64,000 bases of DNA from Strigops habroptila (GCF_004027225.2 NC_044277.2:34132812-34196811); one strand, 5' to 3'; counted from the stretch's first letter, positions 48,688 to 63,571 are shown. A program made the numbers and translations. Notes: generated by a model from the letters alone, not told the origin.

Positions 48688-51195
48688 GTAAGGATTGTGC
48701 TCCCTGACCTATATTTGGGTGCAATAACCACAAGAAAAGTTATTCTTATCTTCTGTATGCACTCTCTCCCTCACAGGGAAGTGCAGATCAAGGTTTCTGT
48801 ACAGCACCATATTGAAACGATGACGAAGGACTGCTGGTTTCTCCCAGGCTTGTGAGCTGCCATCAGAAAGCAGCACTACAAAATGGAAGGGGCAAGTAAC
48901 ACTCTCTCAGCCAACAGCAAGCAGATTGCCCTGGGGAGGCAGGGAGATGCCTGCCTGCAGAGCCAGCAGGTATTTGAGACTGCTTGTACTAGAAAACAGA
49001 TCTGCTTTTACTTTGTTTGGGGTAGACTCATCCTTTTTTCTGATATGGCCAGAGTAGATTTGATAATGCTCATAAAAAATGCCAAGTGATTCACGCAGCA
49101 AATTTTGTTTGTGGCTGAATGACATTGAAACACAGGATTAAACAATTAGCTTGCCCAAGATCTGCTAGCCTTGAGTTTCTGACATTAGAAATAAAACAAT
49201 TAGCATACATTGGCAGCGAGGGAGGCCAGACCATATACTCTGTGTATTCCTGAGCTTCAACATTCCCACTTCCAACAGCACAAAACAACCCTGCCTTTTT
49301 TCTGCTTAACCTGAATGGGAGGGAATAATTTTTGATTCCAGTTGCTGTTGGGGATTCGTATAGTATCTCAATTCACTGGCTGAATCTAATCCTTACCTCG
49401 AAACTTTACATGGTAGTATGTAGCTACTGACTCTCAAAGCCTACTTGCAGCCATCATGAAAACTGTTCTGGGCTCATGAATATCACCAGCTTTGCGGATA
49501 ACTGTGAGGAGCCTGATATTCTAGAGAAAACTGTTAAAAATAATTTGATCACTTTCATCTCCAGCTCCCCACCTGCAACCTGCCACATTTTAGTTGCCAC
49601 TTTATCTGTTACACTGTTCCCTGACTTCTTTACCACAGTAGGGAATCTGCCAGCATTTTTTTCTTTTTAGTCAATATTATTGAGGTTTTTTGTTCATTGA
49701 TAAGAGGAGATTTTCTGTACTGAAATAACAACAGAAAGCTTCTAACAGGTGCTGTGATAATTGTTCCTTCTAGCAAAGATCTAATTCATATGATAATCTG
49801 TCATTGTCTGGCATTTTATCCTAACTGATTTTTAATGCTATATTGATCCCAGCTTCCATAATTGGTCTCTTCAAATAGTCCACTTTCTTCTTCTCAGAGA
49901 ATGGGAAATTGCAGGTTTTGTTTCTTTTAGCCTCTTTTAGTAACTGGTATATACTGCCATGGAATTTAATTCTCTATAACTTTAAAAAAGAAAAAAGCCC
50001 CCTAAACCCCCCAAAATCAAAACAAAACCCCAAAGAATCTACATTTCTGGAGCTAAATAAATTATAGCCAACTTGAATGTGATCTTGAAATCCTTATGTA
50101 AGCCAAGATTTCTTACTTGAGAAAAGAAATGATAGCTAAAGAACTTGTGTGGAGGTAATTTGCCTATCTTTAAAAAGCAATGATTTGATAACGTGACACA
50201 AAGGGTGTTCTCAGCTGGAAAAAAAAAAAATTGTCAATAAAACCAAAACAAAACAGAAAAGAAAAAGAGAAAAAGAGATACTTGCAGGCTTTTGTGAATA
50301 TCTTTCTGAACGGTTATATTCTAACCTATATAAAACAGCAGCCACAGATGCAGAAGCTAAGCTAACAAAGACGTATGGTGCTCTGTGACCCTCATCATCC
50401 CTGTGTGTCTGAAAACAGAACTCAAAACTATAAGGTTACTGCGAATGTGGAAAATGGCAGGCAGTCAGCTCTTTCACCAGACTTCGCAAAATCATAAGGA
50501 TAAATGAAAAGAAAAACATGTAACTAGTTCTTTGCACAGGGATGGGGGGAGTGAGGAGAATTTTAGGTCATCTAACAGCTAATGTAAACTACAGGGTGGA
50601 TTCCTTCCAGAGCTAAACTTGTGATTACATTAATCATACACACTAGAGCTAATGCTATACATTACACTTCCAGGATTTCAATAGTGGGTCAGGGCTATAA
50701 AGAAGGGAAACAGCCCCCAATATTGGGCACACCATTAATAGAAATAAAGAACAGGAAAATAATTGCTGAAACAGCTAGTCAGCTGAATACCAAGGAAATA
50801 GTGAGTGAGCAATTATCAGTTTGTAATCGATGTGACCATTACCCTTTTCTATAGTCTCTTTCTGAGCACATCTTTTGCACCTGGCACTTCAGCAAAACAG
50901 CAGCTGAAAGAGGACTCTGTAACATGTCCATAATAGACTGCTCCCCTGCCTTCAGGAGCAAGTGGCCATTCAATGGCTGCAGATGTTAATGTAAGAATGG
51001 ACATTGCTAGGTACCATTCTCTAGTAATGCCGGAGTCCTTGTAGTCAACAGCTTGAGCTCTTTAATTCATGATGCAGTCTTTATGCTAAAAGGTCTCAAG
51101 GAAACACTGATAGCTTCTGCTTCAGATGTTCTCAGCAGACTGCATAAATGATGTGCTGGTTTAGAAGGTCGCCTAGTTGTCCTGTATTTACTTAC
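48688..51195. other. Non-coding-looking DNA
   Basis: No gene recognised. A-rich, CAAAA-type low-complexity tracts occur at about 49981-50033 and 50219-50280. Confidence 0.5.
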
Positions 51196-51273
51196 AGTAA
51201 AGGCTTTCATTGTAGCTTTCTGATGCCGTCTGCCTAAATGGATATGCATGTCAGCTGTGTAGCTTGCTGAATT
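51196..51273 (-). CDS. Candidate 78-base internal exon (minus strand)
   Basis: On the minus strand a strong acceptor (GGGGTTTTTTCTGTGTTCAG) precedes 26 codons, followed by a consensus donor GTAAGT. Both junctions are in phase 0. The product includes TADMHIHLGRRHQKATMKAF and is basic; I do not recognise it. The phase matches the donor of the candidate exon at 54174-54305, about 2.9 kb upstream on the same strand. Short exons like this cannot be separated from chance without transcript or conservation data. Confidence 0.18.
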
Positions 51274-54173
51274 CTGAACACAGAAAAAACCCCCCAACTA
51301 TATTATAACTGGTTCTCATTAAACTGCTAAATGGGATACTAAAAGGTAGCTTAAAATCAGGTGCGTTTAATAAAGCTATATTTGAATTGGCACACATACA
51401 TGTCCCATGTGTTTTTCAGTTTGCTAGCATTGCAAGTTTATCATCTCTATTACCTATGCTTAAATGTTACTTCACTCCAATAAAACCAGGCATCATTTAC
51501 AATTTTTATCAAACATTGCTAAGTAAGTCCCCAGTCAGATTTGTTAGCTAACTGTTTGAGGCAGTATAACACACCCATTGAATTTACTGTATCTTGGACA
51601 GTGATTTATATCTTTAGATTAAATATGGGTTTGGAGGATTAAAACAAAACAAAACAAAAAAACAACATGGGGCATGGAGAGGGGATTTTCTGTACAAGAT
51701 ACATTTTCAGTTTGAACAGAACTGTACAGAGCATTACTTCATCGCAGTTCACTTGCCTTGTTAAACCTGCAGAAGTCCTGGAAAATAAATCATGAGGAGG
51801 AGTTTCATCAGTGCAATTATACAAAAATTCCACACTGAAGAAAATTCCCCACACTGTGTGATGGGATCTGTTGTCAGAGTGTTTTCCTGTTTCTTCACCA
51901 AAATTTCTTTGGGGTAGGAGAGCATGGAGACCTCTGTGGCAAGCATCTCCTGGGGGTTCCCAGCTCAGTCCAGGATGGGGCTGACACCCTTCCAGGTCTG
52001 GCCGCTTCTGACTCTTCAGATCTGTTGCTATGACTCAGTCAAGGGCAAGTCCCGACTCCGACACAGATCCAAAACAGATTGGTATCCCAGCAAGACTGTG
52101 TAATACACATTCAGAGCCAGACTGCCGAAGCTAACCTTGGCCTTAGGAATCTGGTGTCTTTGCAACTCTGGAGACATTGAATTCCTCAGATATGACAGAT
52201 TTGTTGAAATATGAATAGTAGTTTTACAGATTTGCCTCAAACCACCTTTCACATTCACAGTCATAGAAGCCACTCCTCTGATCTGGGACTCCACCATACC
52301 TTCACAGTACTTTGTTTGGTTGCCAACATGGAAACACAACAGTAGGAAACTACTTTATGTAATTTAACAGTGAGAAAGAGAGCAAAGGAGCCAGCTTTCT
52401 GGACCACCATCAGGTAGTGCCTAAAATAAAATTTGATCATTGGTGCTTTACAGTGGCACCAACGTGCAACAGGTTTCTACCTTTCCTTTTTCAGATTATG
52501 AAGCTGAAACAACTTATTAGAAACAAAAAGGATCTGAATTTTAATCAATAATCATGCCCATGGTACGATAAATTTATGCCTGCAAAGGCTTCGACAGATG
52601 TTTTTCATTGTAGTGGCTGGGATCCAGAATCTTTTTACATTCTTATTTTCTTTCCTCAAACTGAAATAAGACCAGAGGTCACTCCAAATTCTTTTTTGTA
52701 TGTGTGTTTTTGTGTGTGAAGAAAGTGGACACATGTAGAAAAAAAATATCCCTCTAAATAGGAAAAATAAATCAGAAATACCACAAACTAGGGTAAACTC
52801 AGATTTTCTGAGTGATGCAGACATTTGGAAATTAAAGCCATCTGAAACATTAATTTAAAAAACATCCTAACTTCTTTTGAAGTGCGATTTCTCAAGGAGG
52901 AAAGCAACTTCTTTGGCTGAAGGAAGGTGCAGTGGCACTGCAAAGCTCATGCAACTTTCCCAAATACTTCAGAAACCCATATAAGCTCATCCAAACCAAA
53001 AAGGAAAACATAAACCAAGACATTTGACTCACAAACTAGCCACTAAAATGTCAACTGGTTACAGAATGCTCCACCTGCCAAGGCTGAAATCTAGGACAAA
53101 GATCCCAGAGGGGTCAAAATCCTGTAATCCTTACTCAGACCAAAGTACTATTAACTCTAAAACTACCCTTAAAAAAAGGAGAAAAGACCTATACTATGCA
53201 ATGAGACTAGAGTTAAATGTTTTTTATGAAAACAACATGCTTGTGGAAGGTGCCAGGCTGCTAGTCCCAGAAATCAAAGGCAGATACAGCTGAGGCAGAA
53301 GTAGGACGTGCTTGTTCATCAACCTGCCATGACCTGAGGCCAGGACAAAGAGTTCAGTCTCCTTGCCTGCTTAAATCCTTGGCTCAGGAACTTTCGTAGC
53401 CAGCAAGGGTTCTAATCAGAGTCAACTGTGGTGTCGACACACGTGTATTGGGAACCGGTAGAAGACCAACCTTATTTTTACAACAGCATCACACAGAAAG
53501 AAGTTTTGGTTGGTCTGATTTAATGATTTGATTAGAATTTGAGCCGATAATTTACAAGGGATAGGTGTTGTATCCACTGCCAGTCCTCTAAACCAGCCAG
53601 CTTCATACAGGATCAAATTTATTTAACAGTCCAGACTCTGCGGTGACATAAATAAGGGTATAAATTTCATTCCAAGTGTAAATAGGTAATAAAGTAGTTA
53701 GAAAGTAGTATGCCTGTACACTGCTTGGCATTCCATGTGTGTGCAGAAGCAATCTGGTATGCTATGGGGACAAAATTCAGCCCTGGCATAAATCAATGGG
53801 ACTTACATCTATTGAACACCAGAACTGAAATAGGATTCAAAAGCATTTTAGACAGTGTAGGAATTAGTGATGGGAAGGATATGTGAAGGGCGTATGGATG
53901 GGGAACAGCACAGAAGGGGAAAAGAGCAGGAAAGAAGCAAGGAAAGAGGAAGGCAGAAAGTGAACAGGACCTTCTCTGCTCTTTTTATTGTTCCTTTTCT
54001 TCAATCGGAACTTGATTTTTTTTCCTCCTGCATCCAAACTGTGCGATAAATTGGGGAACAGCTTGGAAACACTTAAAAGCCTTTTAATGATCAGTTACAC
54101 CTGATGAGTAACAATCATTCAGGTCAGTTCTGAATGAGGTCCAGAGACCTCTGCGGAATTTCCATCTGCTCAC
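51274..54173. other. Non-coding-looking DNA
   Basis: The (CAAAA)n tract is described separately. A minus-strand open stretch of 103 codons at 52028-52339 starts at TTG and has a balanced composition, but no convincing acceptor lies at its left edge and I recognise no domain. Confidence 0.5.
51639..51666 (+). repeat. (CAAAA)n low-complexity tract
   Basis: Several AAAAC units in a row followed by AAAAAAACAAC. Simple sequence without visible function. Confidence 0.75.
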
Positions 54174-54305
54174 CGCAAACAGCTGCAGGGGCATTTGGCC
54201 GCCAAATACTGTTGAATCCATAGAGTTATAGTCGAGGTGAACTGAGCCAGCGTTACAGTTTTCTAGACCAAGTTTCCCGCAGCAAACAGACCCCAAGTGA
54301 TGAAA
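54174..54305 (-). CDS. Candidate 132-base internal exon (minus strand)
   Basis: On the minus strand TTTATGTTACTGTAG is followed by 44 open codons and then a GCG/GTGAGC donor. Both junctions are in phase 0. The product starts FHHLGSVCCGKLGLENC and includes LDYNSMDSTVFGGQMPLQLF. Its composition is balanced, and the segment holds several CpG-containing codons in an AT-rich neighbourhood. I do not recognise a family. The frame continues for about 26 codons past the donor if unspliced. It could join to the 51.2 kb candidate exon without a frame shift. Confidence 0.2.
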
Positions 54306-57300
54306 CTACAGTAACATAAACACTCAGACACATGAAATGAAGGATACTGCAAATCTGTGTGAAAACCGAACTACTAAGATGTAAGAGTGGTAGCTGAAAG
54401 CAGGCATGTTTTTTACCAGGTGGCTAAGGAAGATCAATTGCAACTCATTTTATTGGGCACACTTGCATCGCAAAAGTTGAAGGAAAGCTGCATGTCTCTA
54501 CTGCTCCCCTATGTAAACTGAAACATTCCTTGCACTGTTCGTTATTGTGCTCTGTAAGCCTGGAGGAGACCACCAAAAAAATGGTATATTCTATTGCATA
54601 TGGTATATTGGATTATCCAAATAGTTTGTAAGTGGGCATGAGGGAGCAATGCAGAGGTTCTGCAAATTGTCACCATACATTTCAGACATTTATAAGCTCT
54701 CAGGTGTTGATCACAGTGGTTTATTTATATACTATGTGCACAGTGCTAAGATCCTCAGCACTAATAGGGAACAGAAAGCAGCTTTTTGTTACTGTTTTTG
54801 TTAGATTTTTTTTCAGACTGAGCACTTGCTACCAGCTTTAGGCAGCAGGTTTTGGTATTTTAGTAAAAACTTGCACTGATGCCACTTTTGAAGAAACTTC
54901 CACTATGCAAAACTCTACAGACATTATAGGCATGGGCATTTGTCTCATCATTATGTATAAATGCAGTTGGATTATAAAAATACTGTCTGATACATATTCT
55001 GAGGCTTCCCAGAGCAGGAAACAATAACATTTAGGATAAAGCATGAGAATGTGAGATCTCCACTGTCAGGAAGCTGTACAATTTCACTACATCTATTTTG
55101 TGCACATCACCTGCATCTTGTTACCAAACCCAGTAGAATCTATTTAACTGTATTCAAATCACATTTAAATTAAGCACCACAGTTTCTGAAAATGTTTTTT
55201 TGCACCATACTGAAAGGATGCTTATAGTTTATATTGGTAAGTGTAAATTTATTACAATTATTCACCTATTTGATCAACATCCACCCACATACTGCCACTC
55301 GTAGCTGGAAGTTTCATCCACATATACTTTGAGAAACACATTCAAAACCACAAAATGGTGTCATGTTTTCCCCAGTGCAAAAGCCGTTTTCTTCTGTACT
55401 ACTGGAGCAAATTCTAGAATAAATAAAAATTGCTCTTGGGCTCTTAAAAATGCTCAGGCATAGGCTTCCAAAGGCTATCAGAAACATAAACACACATCAC
55501 AGCACATCACCATCACCCACCAAAACATTGGTTGCTGACAATTACGAATGCCTCCATGGCAACGGGTAAAAATTAACAGTGAAATGATGATAAATACTTT
55601 CCAATTGGTATATAGACCTTTAAGAATTTTTTTCAGGTCCTTCCTTGAGAACAGAGAGAATGGGAACACCAGAGGAAGCTCGTCTCTCTTACCAGAATAA
55701 AGCTGATGAGGTAGCCTTTGATTAAACTCAGGACATTTCCAAGCCAGCTTCGACTAACATCCAGTATATCTAGCTCCTGGCTAGACTCCATCGAAGGGCA
55801 AAGGCTGGGTTAAATGGCAGGTTATCTAACCACCTGCTTGAATTAGACAGATCTAGGTTAAAACATGCACTACAGTAATCACCAGCTTTTAGTTCATTAG
55901 AGTCTAGGGCAAGGTTTATGCATGAGCACACAGCAAAGCACGTACATTGTCACAGCCAGTCTAGGAAATGTTGCAGGGCTGCTTTGACTCCCAGAAGGCT
56001 CCATACATTCTTGACCTTTCTGCCATCAAGCAATCTAAGCAGTCACGCTGATTTGCAGGGCCAGAAGTAATTGGGACAAGAGAAAGATCCCGCAGGATCC
56101 CTGGCCAGCTCAGTTCTGCACAGCACAAGTTCTGTGCTCTGTGCGAGAGCAGACACGACCCTCCTGCTAGTCTCTCAGGTGGTACTAAAGTTTAATCACA
56201 ACGATAGAACAGGGGATAAGAAGAAACTGATTGGCATATAATTATGTTACTCATGGCACCCGTGCACTTCATTCAAGACTGAAGCTCAGCAGCTGTATAA
56301 ATGAGGTGTTTGAAAAGAAAAGAATTTGGTGACTACCCTTGAATCTACCATCCTCAAGCAAATAGGGATTTACTTATCAGAGACATATTATCATTTGTTG
56401 GAGAATGTCATAAAAGGATGAGAATTCAATACTTTAAAGCCCATGTGCAGCATCTTAATAAAATATTCTGCCAGTAATGCAGCAAAGTTCAAGCATCCTC
56501 TTTAGATCAGACTGAATTTACCCAAGGTTAACGGTTTGTTTTCCTTCACCAAAGAAATTCACGCACTACAGCTGTCTGGAAGCAACTTCCTGGGCCATCA
56601 GCTCAGTCATCTGCTCCCAGATCATTAAATTCCTTCAAGTACACAATGTCCCTAAAATCAGATTTATTTTCCCCTCTGCCCCTCTCTCCCCATCTTGCTC
56701 TGACTGAAAGTTTGTTCCAGAAGCTGACTGCTCAGGTTTACACTGGACCTGTCCATACCTGGCAGAGAGCGGGGAAGGAGTGTAAGTAACAGAGTTAGTT
56801 TGGCTTCAGAGCACAAAAGGTTATGCCATTGGTGACTGGGACACACCAGATAAGACAGCCCAACTTATGCATGAAATAGCTGTGAAAATGGTGAAAATAG
56901 TGAAAATCCTTTTCTTGCTATCATCTCGCACAGTATCTTTGTGAAGATCACAGGACAGAGGAGATGCAGTATTCATTTTTACATTATTGCAGTGGAGCAG
57001 AGTTTGTCAAAGTCTCACAGGAATCTCTGTCTTAGTTTCCCAGGAGCAATCAGTAGCATGTTCCAGAGAAAATCTTATCTGCTCCTGGCTAGCTAGCATC
57101 AAGCTGAGGAACAGATGGTACGATCCTTTAGGAAAATGGAGATAGATGGGCTGAGGCAAATTAGACCATTCAAATCTATTTATCTGATGAGAAATAAAGC
57201 CCTGAGCTGGTACTGCATTTTCCTGAGGTGGCAGTGGCACCAGCAGGTGCGAAGATGAGTAGGTGAGATGAGATCAGAAGGCACTTGGTGCAGAGATGTA

Positions 57301-58211
57301 CATCTCCTTTACAGCAAACTTGCATGATGCTGGCCAGCTGCCTAGCTGAAATTAGCACCTTCTCAAGGTTTACCTATCAAAACAGGAAGCTAGGTAAGAC
57401 TGGGTGATGCTGACAGAAGAGGGAGAAGTCTTCTGTTAGAATACCTTTCTAGGGATTATCCACTCACAGGGTTTTGTTAATCCTTTTTGGATTCTTGCCT
57501 GTAGCCACAGCAACTAACAAATCACCGCTTTCTCCTGCGACCAAGCAAGATGCTGTTCACGCTTTGTTAATAGAGGTCTGGCAACAGCCTTTATGATTTG
57601 ATTATTTCAGCTCCTACTGTTGAGCAATCCAGCCTCCCTGAAAAAGCTCCAGTGAATAAGGAAGTAACAGCCTAGTTGAGGTGTTCCCAAAATCATCTTC
57701 ACCTTCTGAAGTATCTGGTTAAGAGGCCTTCAAAGACCTCTGCAGAACTGGTCTTTAGCACCCACCGTAGGTGTTTGTTATACAGAGAGCCTCCTCATGT
57801 GGTTCCTGTCTCTTCATCGTGGCGAGGCAGAGGGGTATGTGTGGGTACAGGATCAGACCTTGGAGGCTGCACGACAGCCATGCTCCTTCAGAGCTAAATA
57901 GCTGTGTTGAGCGTTGCACCAGCAAAGCTCCTTTCAGTCCATGAACCAACATTTGCATCTGGGCTTGGTACTGACTGCTGTTTTGTCAGAAGCACCTTGC
58001 TTTTGCATTCACAGGCATTTAGCTGTGCCCATAAGAAGGGTGGCTGGGGGGACACAATGGATCAGGCCCTGTCCCCTTTTCTCTAGGGACTTTTTTATTC
58101 TGCCTGACCAGCTGGGTAAATGGGAAAGGAAAATGGGCAGAGGCAGATTTCTCCCAAACAGTCTCAATCCTCTCCTCAATTCTGTGTAAAAACTAAAACA
58201 ATTAAACAACT

Positions 58212-58234
58212 AAAAAAAAAAAAAAAAAAAAAAA
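58212..58234 (+). repeat. poly-A tract (A23) with A/G-rich tail
   Basis: 23 uninterrupted A followed by GGAGAGAGAAG-type purine sequence to about 58270. It might be the tail of an old retrocopy, but the upstream 200 bases show no recognisable gene or LINE 3' end. Confidence 0.85.
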
Positions 58235-61200
58235 GGAGAGAGAAGAAAAATGGGAAGGAGAAAAAAAGCAGTTGTCTTCTCCCCACAGCAGGAATCACAG
58301 TGTGAACAGCTACTGAGTGACAGAGTAAGAGTAGGAGGTTGGGCTTCACTGCCTTTATTCCTAGGTGCATGTGGCTCACAACAAAGGCCATATGCCCTGA
58401 TCCTAGACATCTTTAGTCTTTTAAGCAGTCTTCAGCATGCAAGTAGCTCTATTAAGCAGCATTAATTATTACAGCATATGGCTGTAAAGATAAAAATGAG
58501 AACTATCTTGTAAGTCCTTTAATTAAAATAGCTATACAGCTAACATCCTAGACAATGTTTGTAGACAGGGAGAAAAGATAAATTAATAGTATTTTTTTGG
58601 TGGGTGAGTTATTTGCAAGGCACTCCTGATCTCTGCATAAGCGCTCATTCTTCATAGAGATTGAAAAAAACCCCAACTTTAGAATAATATCTGTCAAACT
58701 GTGAGGTTATCTGTGAATTGTTCACTTTGACCATTCACTATCAATGACATGCAATTTGTCCCACGAAATATTTTCTGCTATCTCAATGGGTGAGATATAG
58801 TTTTATACAAGAAAAATGGCTGAAGAAGGCCAGGATAGGTTTGTGAATGCCACCAAGCGAACTGCTATTCAACAAAGACATGAGGCAGATTCTGCTCCTA
58901 TTACTCTTGTATTTCTAAGGGACTATTCAATGTAAGATTGATCAAGTTGTCAGTTACAAATGACATCAAACAAAAACTTGTGTGGCTTATTGATGAGTTT
59001 ATTTTCAATGCCGCATTTTCTGTTCTTTGCTCTTGCTGAAAAACCAAAGCATATTGAATTTGCTTGACATAATGAAGCTGATTCTTTATCTGCCATATTC
59101 TGGCACTGAGCAATTTCATATACATTTACAAATAAAGCTCTAAGGTATAGTTAATTTATCATTTTTCCTCCTCAAAACCAGCAGAAGTCTGAATACTTAG
59201 AATTCAGTTAGAGCACTGAGAAACAGAAATGTCTGATGGGATCTTTTCCATTAAAAAAAATTGTTGCTCAAGAAACAAACCCTTGACATAGAAAAGTAAT
59301 CCTATTCCCTATATACATTTTGACACAGGCAGTCCAGTCAATCGGCAAATCCAGTTGTTTAAAATATTGATCTTACTAGTAAAATTAAAGGAAACTATTA
59401 CTTCTTATCCTTGCACTTTAAGAAAAATGCTCACTTTAACACAAGAAGACAGAGACTTGAGCATTTCAGTAGAAGCAAATGGCAAAAAAAGCAAGTCCTA
59501 TTTTGAAATATCCCTCAAATTTTGGAAAGAAAATACAGCTGGGCCGTCTTCAGTCTAGTCTGTTAACTAACCTCATCAGGTTGAAATCCAGCCCTTTCCT
59601 ATAAGCACTAGGCTTCTGTAGTGTTTTCTGACCCACAGTTAGCTGCCCAACTCACTAAGCGCTTGCATATGCATAAACAGAACAAGGCATCCTTCCCCTG
59701 TCTGCCCCCTGAAAGCCTCAATGCTGAAGTAAAGGAGAACCTTTTAAGCAGGGTTTTAATTAGCACCCATTGTTCCTTGGCTGGCAGGACAGGCAGAAAG
59801 GCCCAGTGGTTTGAAAACTGCCATCACAGTGGGAATCTAACTTTGCAATTGAATCAATCTGCAAACTCCACATGATTTGTACACTGAAAATAATAAAAAA
59901 ATAAAAAATAAAAGAGGGAGTAGACCAGGGCACTGATTACATTCGTGTACTCATACTGCTGCATTTAAGTGGCTGTGAAAATTTATCTTGTATATTTTTA
60001 AGAGGAAAATAGAATCATATGAATTCATTATAGAAGCAGACCTGGTCATACAAGTCTAAACATAAAAGTGAAATTCAGCATTAAGTCTACCACTTGATCT
60101 TTAACTTGTAGCATCTGTACTACAGATGGTTATTTCTGAAGACGTCTGAAATGGCTAACTGGGAAAAAAGGATTTCAGGAGGAAGATATGCTTTAGCTTT
60201 AGTAGGCTTGGTATATAATAAGCAGAGATTTAGGTTTAACAGAAATTCCTTTGCCTTCAGTAGAGAGGTGCATGTGTGATGATGCATGACATGATGCAGC
60301 TGTTTCAAGAAAACCAGGCTGCAATCGTTGACTTGAATACCCCAGATAAGAACTTGTACTAGAGGCTATCTTTTCAAATTTGAACAGGTAAAACCTGACT
60401 GTTTTGTGGTTGTGCAGTAGCCCAGGCAGGGCTCACCCCCAGCCATTCTAGCTACCCTTGTTGCACGCGGGCAATTCACCTCATCATATCAGCTAGTTAT
60501 TTCTGCAGTGGGTTTCTCCCTGCCTTTTCAGGGACCAAAGAGAAGTATATCTTTGACTCTTAGTTAAAAAAAAAAGGATGGAAAATAAGCAAGACCAGTG
60601 AAAGCAAACTGTACTCAAGCTCATTTATCAGTACCATCTATTTTATAGCTATACAGAGAATGAAAATATTTCTATCTAAATAGAATGTAGGAAAGAATGA
60701 CATGAAATAACATCTCACCTTCTTATATTTATGTTTTGGAAGGATTTATTCTGGATATTTCTTTGCTATGTTTTAGGAACGACAGGTCCTCTGTTTTGTA
60801 TGAGAGGATGCACCATTAACAGTACTGTTTTCAGGACAATGGTCACTATAACCTGCAGACAAGAGGATGCTCCAAGCAAAAACCTTTAAGTTAGACTTTG
60901 GAGTGAATAAGATAATGTTAAATACTAAAATAAGCAATGGTGGGGAATAAAAAAGTGTTCTTCAAAAATCTATCTTGTGTTAATTTAAGCAGTCAGTTCT
61001 ACGAGGAATCGTATCTGCTTTCAGTGCCAAAAAATACGATAAGGCTTTCTTATCAGCACAGGTTTTCTTACTGACAGCAGCTGAGATTCCCTGACATCAA
61101 GACGGGGGAGCAGTGAAAAGGCCCGCTCTGAGGAACAGATATATTTATGGACCTTTTTCAGCTGCCTAGAATCTGATCTGAGTCAAAATATGGATGTAGC

Positions 61201-63571
61201 CAGGAGCAATTTGGGAGCTGCATGCAAAGCAAACCTCCTGCTGATTTGAAGAACGCTTTTTTAATTGCATGTTAAATATACCTTAAAAGTCCACAAGAGA
61301 TGGCAAGGCAAGCTTTCAGAAGCTGAGAATAATCAAAAGCAAAATTGCCTAGGCAAAAGCAAGCATAAAAAGAAAAATCAGCTTTTTTTCTCCATTCCTC
61401 TCTTCTTGTTCAACACACAGGATGGGCAGAGTTCAAATAATGAGCAGCTATGCAATATTTGTGCCTGCAGGCCTTATTTACTATACACAATTCATATCCT
61501 GCTCTGAAGACAAAGTTATTAAATTCCCCATGAACTTTTTCAAGGCTCTACACACAGTATTGTGTCTAAGGGCTTTGTGAACAAAATGAATTTATTTTTA
61601 AAGCATGTTTCTGAGGACAGGGACACACTGCAAGAGGCAAGTGTTACCATTGTTTCATATAGGGGGAACTTAAGGTCAAAAGGCCAAAACTACTTGGGGC
61701 ATGTAATTTAAAGCACCAGGACCTGATATTTTTGAGAGTACTTCACATTAAGAAGAGCTTCATCTATTCAAAGCACAAATAACTTTGTTTACTTCCTATC
61801 CAAGTGTATTTTTTTTTACTCTACAAATGTACCCACATCCATCCAGAAAAACACGCCAAATATAAGTGACCATTTGAAAAATTTTGGCTTCATTGAATGG
61901 CCACAAATCACAGAGCAGCCCAAAATTTAACGACAAGGTTCATTTTTCCCTTCTTGCCATTCTTACTCATTTTGCCCTTAGCAAACAGCAGAGTCCCACA
62001 AACCGCAGTGTCTTTGTTAAATGGCTTTGATTATTGCTCAGAAAAGGTCCAGCTTTTCTGCATAGTGAGGATGATGATGTCCTGCCTGATAAAAGCACAG
62101 TCAAGATCATCTGGATGCCTTTACACTTAAGCATCTACCTTATAGCTGGGAACCAAGCTCCTGTATAGTCAGAGAGGTAAGTGCCTCCAAAGAGCAATTC
62201 TGACCACCTCAGTGAGGTGGATGGCTACTGATATTCAGTGTGACTCCCCCTGGATGCCCCTATGAGCCCACTGAATTGGAGGATGGGCTTGTATAGGCAA
62301 GGTGCCAAGGTGTGGCGCATGAGAGAAAGATGTTTTACAGGCAAACTACCTTCTGGCATTTTTCATCTTTCTTTGCTTAGCTTTGCAACATTATATTCTT
62401 CCAAGCTGGTATTTAAAGAGGAAAATACCTTGGGAATTTACTCACAAAACTTTATGTTGAAACAGAAAGTTTCCCTTCTGTTCTCATAACAAAACCTGTA
62501 ATGGACACCCTAGAGCTGGAAGGCTTAGTGCCATCACATTAACTTCTGATACTTGTGGGTATGGAAAAGTTCTTGCTGCTATGGGCTCTGCACAGGCTGG
62601 AGCATATCCAGCATGGGCAGCTGTGCTGTGAAGGTGTAAAAGCTGTGTCCTGCCTGCAGGCAAGTGAGACTCAGAAGCACTGTGATCTATTCTTATCCTC
62701 TAGAGAGAGGTGTGCTGGGGCACGCACAGACCTCCGTCTATGCCCCTCTGTCCTATCTACCCTGCACCCCAGTCAGGCCCAATTACCTTAGGTCCAAATC
62801 CCCTTTCCACCCCAGTTCTTCCTGCAGTATTATTTTCCAGCCAATCTCTTTCCCTCTTTAGTTCCTATTGCCATCTCTGTCTAGTTTTCCTGTTACTGCT
62901 CAGTTGTCCATGCCTTGTTTCCTCTTCATTCAAACATACCACCACTTTTTTCCATGTTGCCAGGACCGGGCAGGAAATCCTTAAGGACATGGTTAAATGG
63001 ATTTGAAAGCCTGAACAGCCCAGTCGATTTCAATTACACACCCAACTCAAATGTAAAAATTTTCTTTGAAAAGAGAGTTGCCAAAACCTTATGGATTTTC
63101 AACTGAGAGTGTTCAACCTACAATTTAAAAAGGCTTAAAAATTTGCCAGATTTGGGTAACACAATAGCCGAGCCCTTTTCTGACACAAGCCTAGGCTGAG
63201 TCACTCCCATCACATGTCAGAAATGCATGTGCTTTTGTAATAGGATGGGATCACTTCATATGGACAGCTGAGGGGTGCTTGCCTCAGAATACTCTACATG
63301 AGAAGCATAATTCTTCTAGCAATGAAGAAAACTCTTAGCTGATGAAGATCCCATCTCTAATGTTTGATGGCTGGCTGGGGCACTGCTCTAGAAAATGGGA
63401 CATATATGTCAAAATCAGGAGGATCAGAAAATTGATTGCTGCTTTCCAGTTCTGGAAGAAAGACCTAACTTGTAGGGTCTCTGATAAAAGATAGGAAGTT
63501 ACCAACCTTTAACTTACTTAAAATTCCCTTTTGTTTGCTTTCATTTTCTTGAAAGCTATCCCCAATTAAAT

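Noticed and set aside
52028..52339. 103-codon minus-strand frame with protein-like composition
   Set aside because: It starts at TTG and lacks a pyrimidine-rich acceptor at its left edge, and I recognise no domain. It was considered as a terminal exon but there is too little support.
58000..58234. Poly-A tract as the tail of a processed pseudogene
   Set aside because: The upstream sequence shows no recognisable coding remnant or polyadenylation signal at the right distance.
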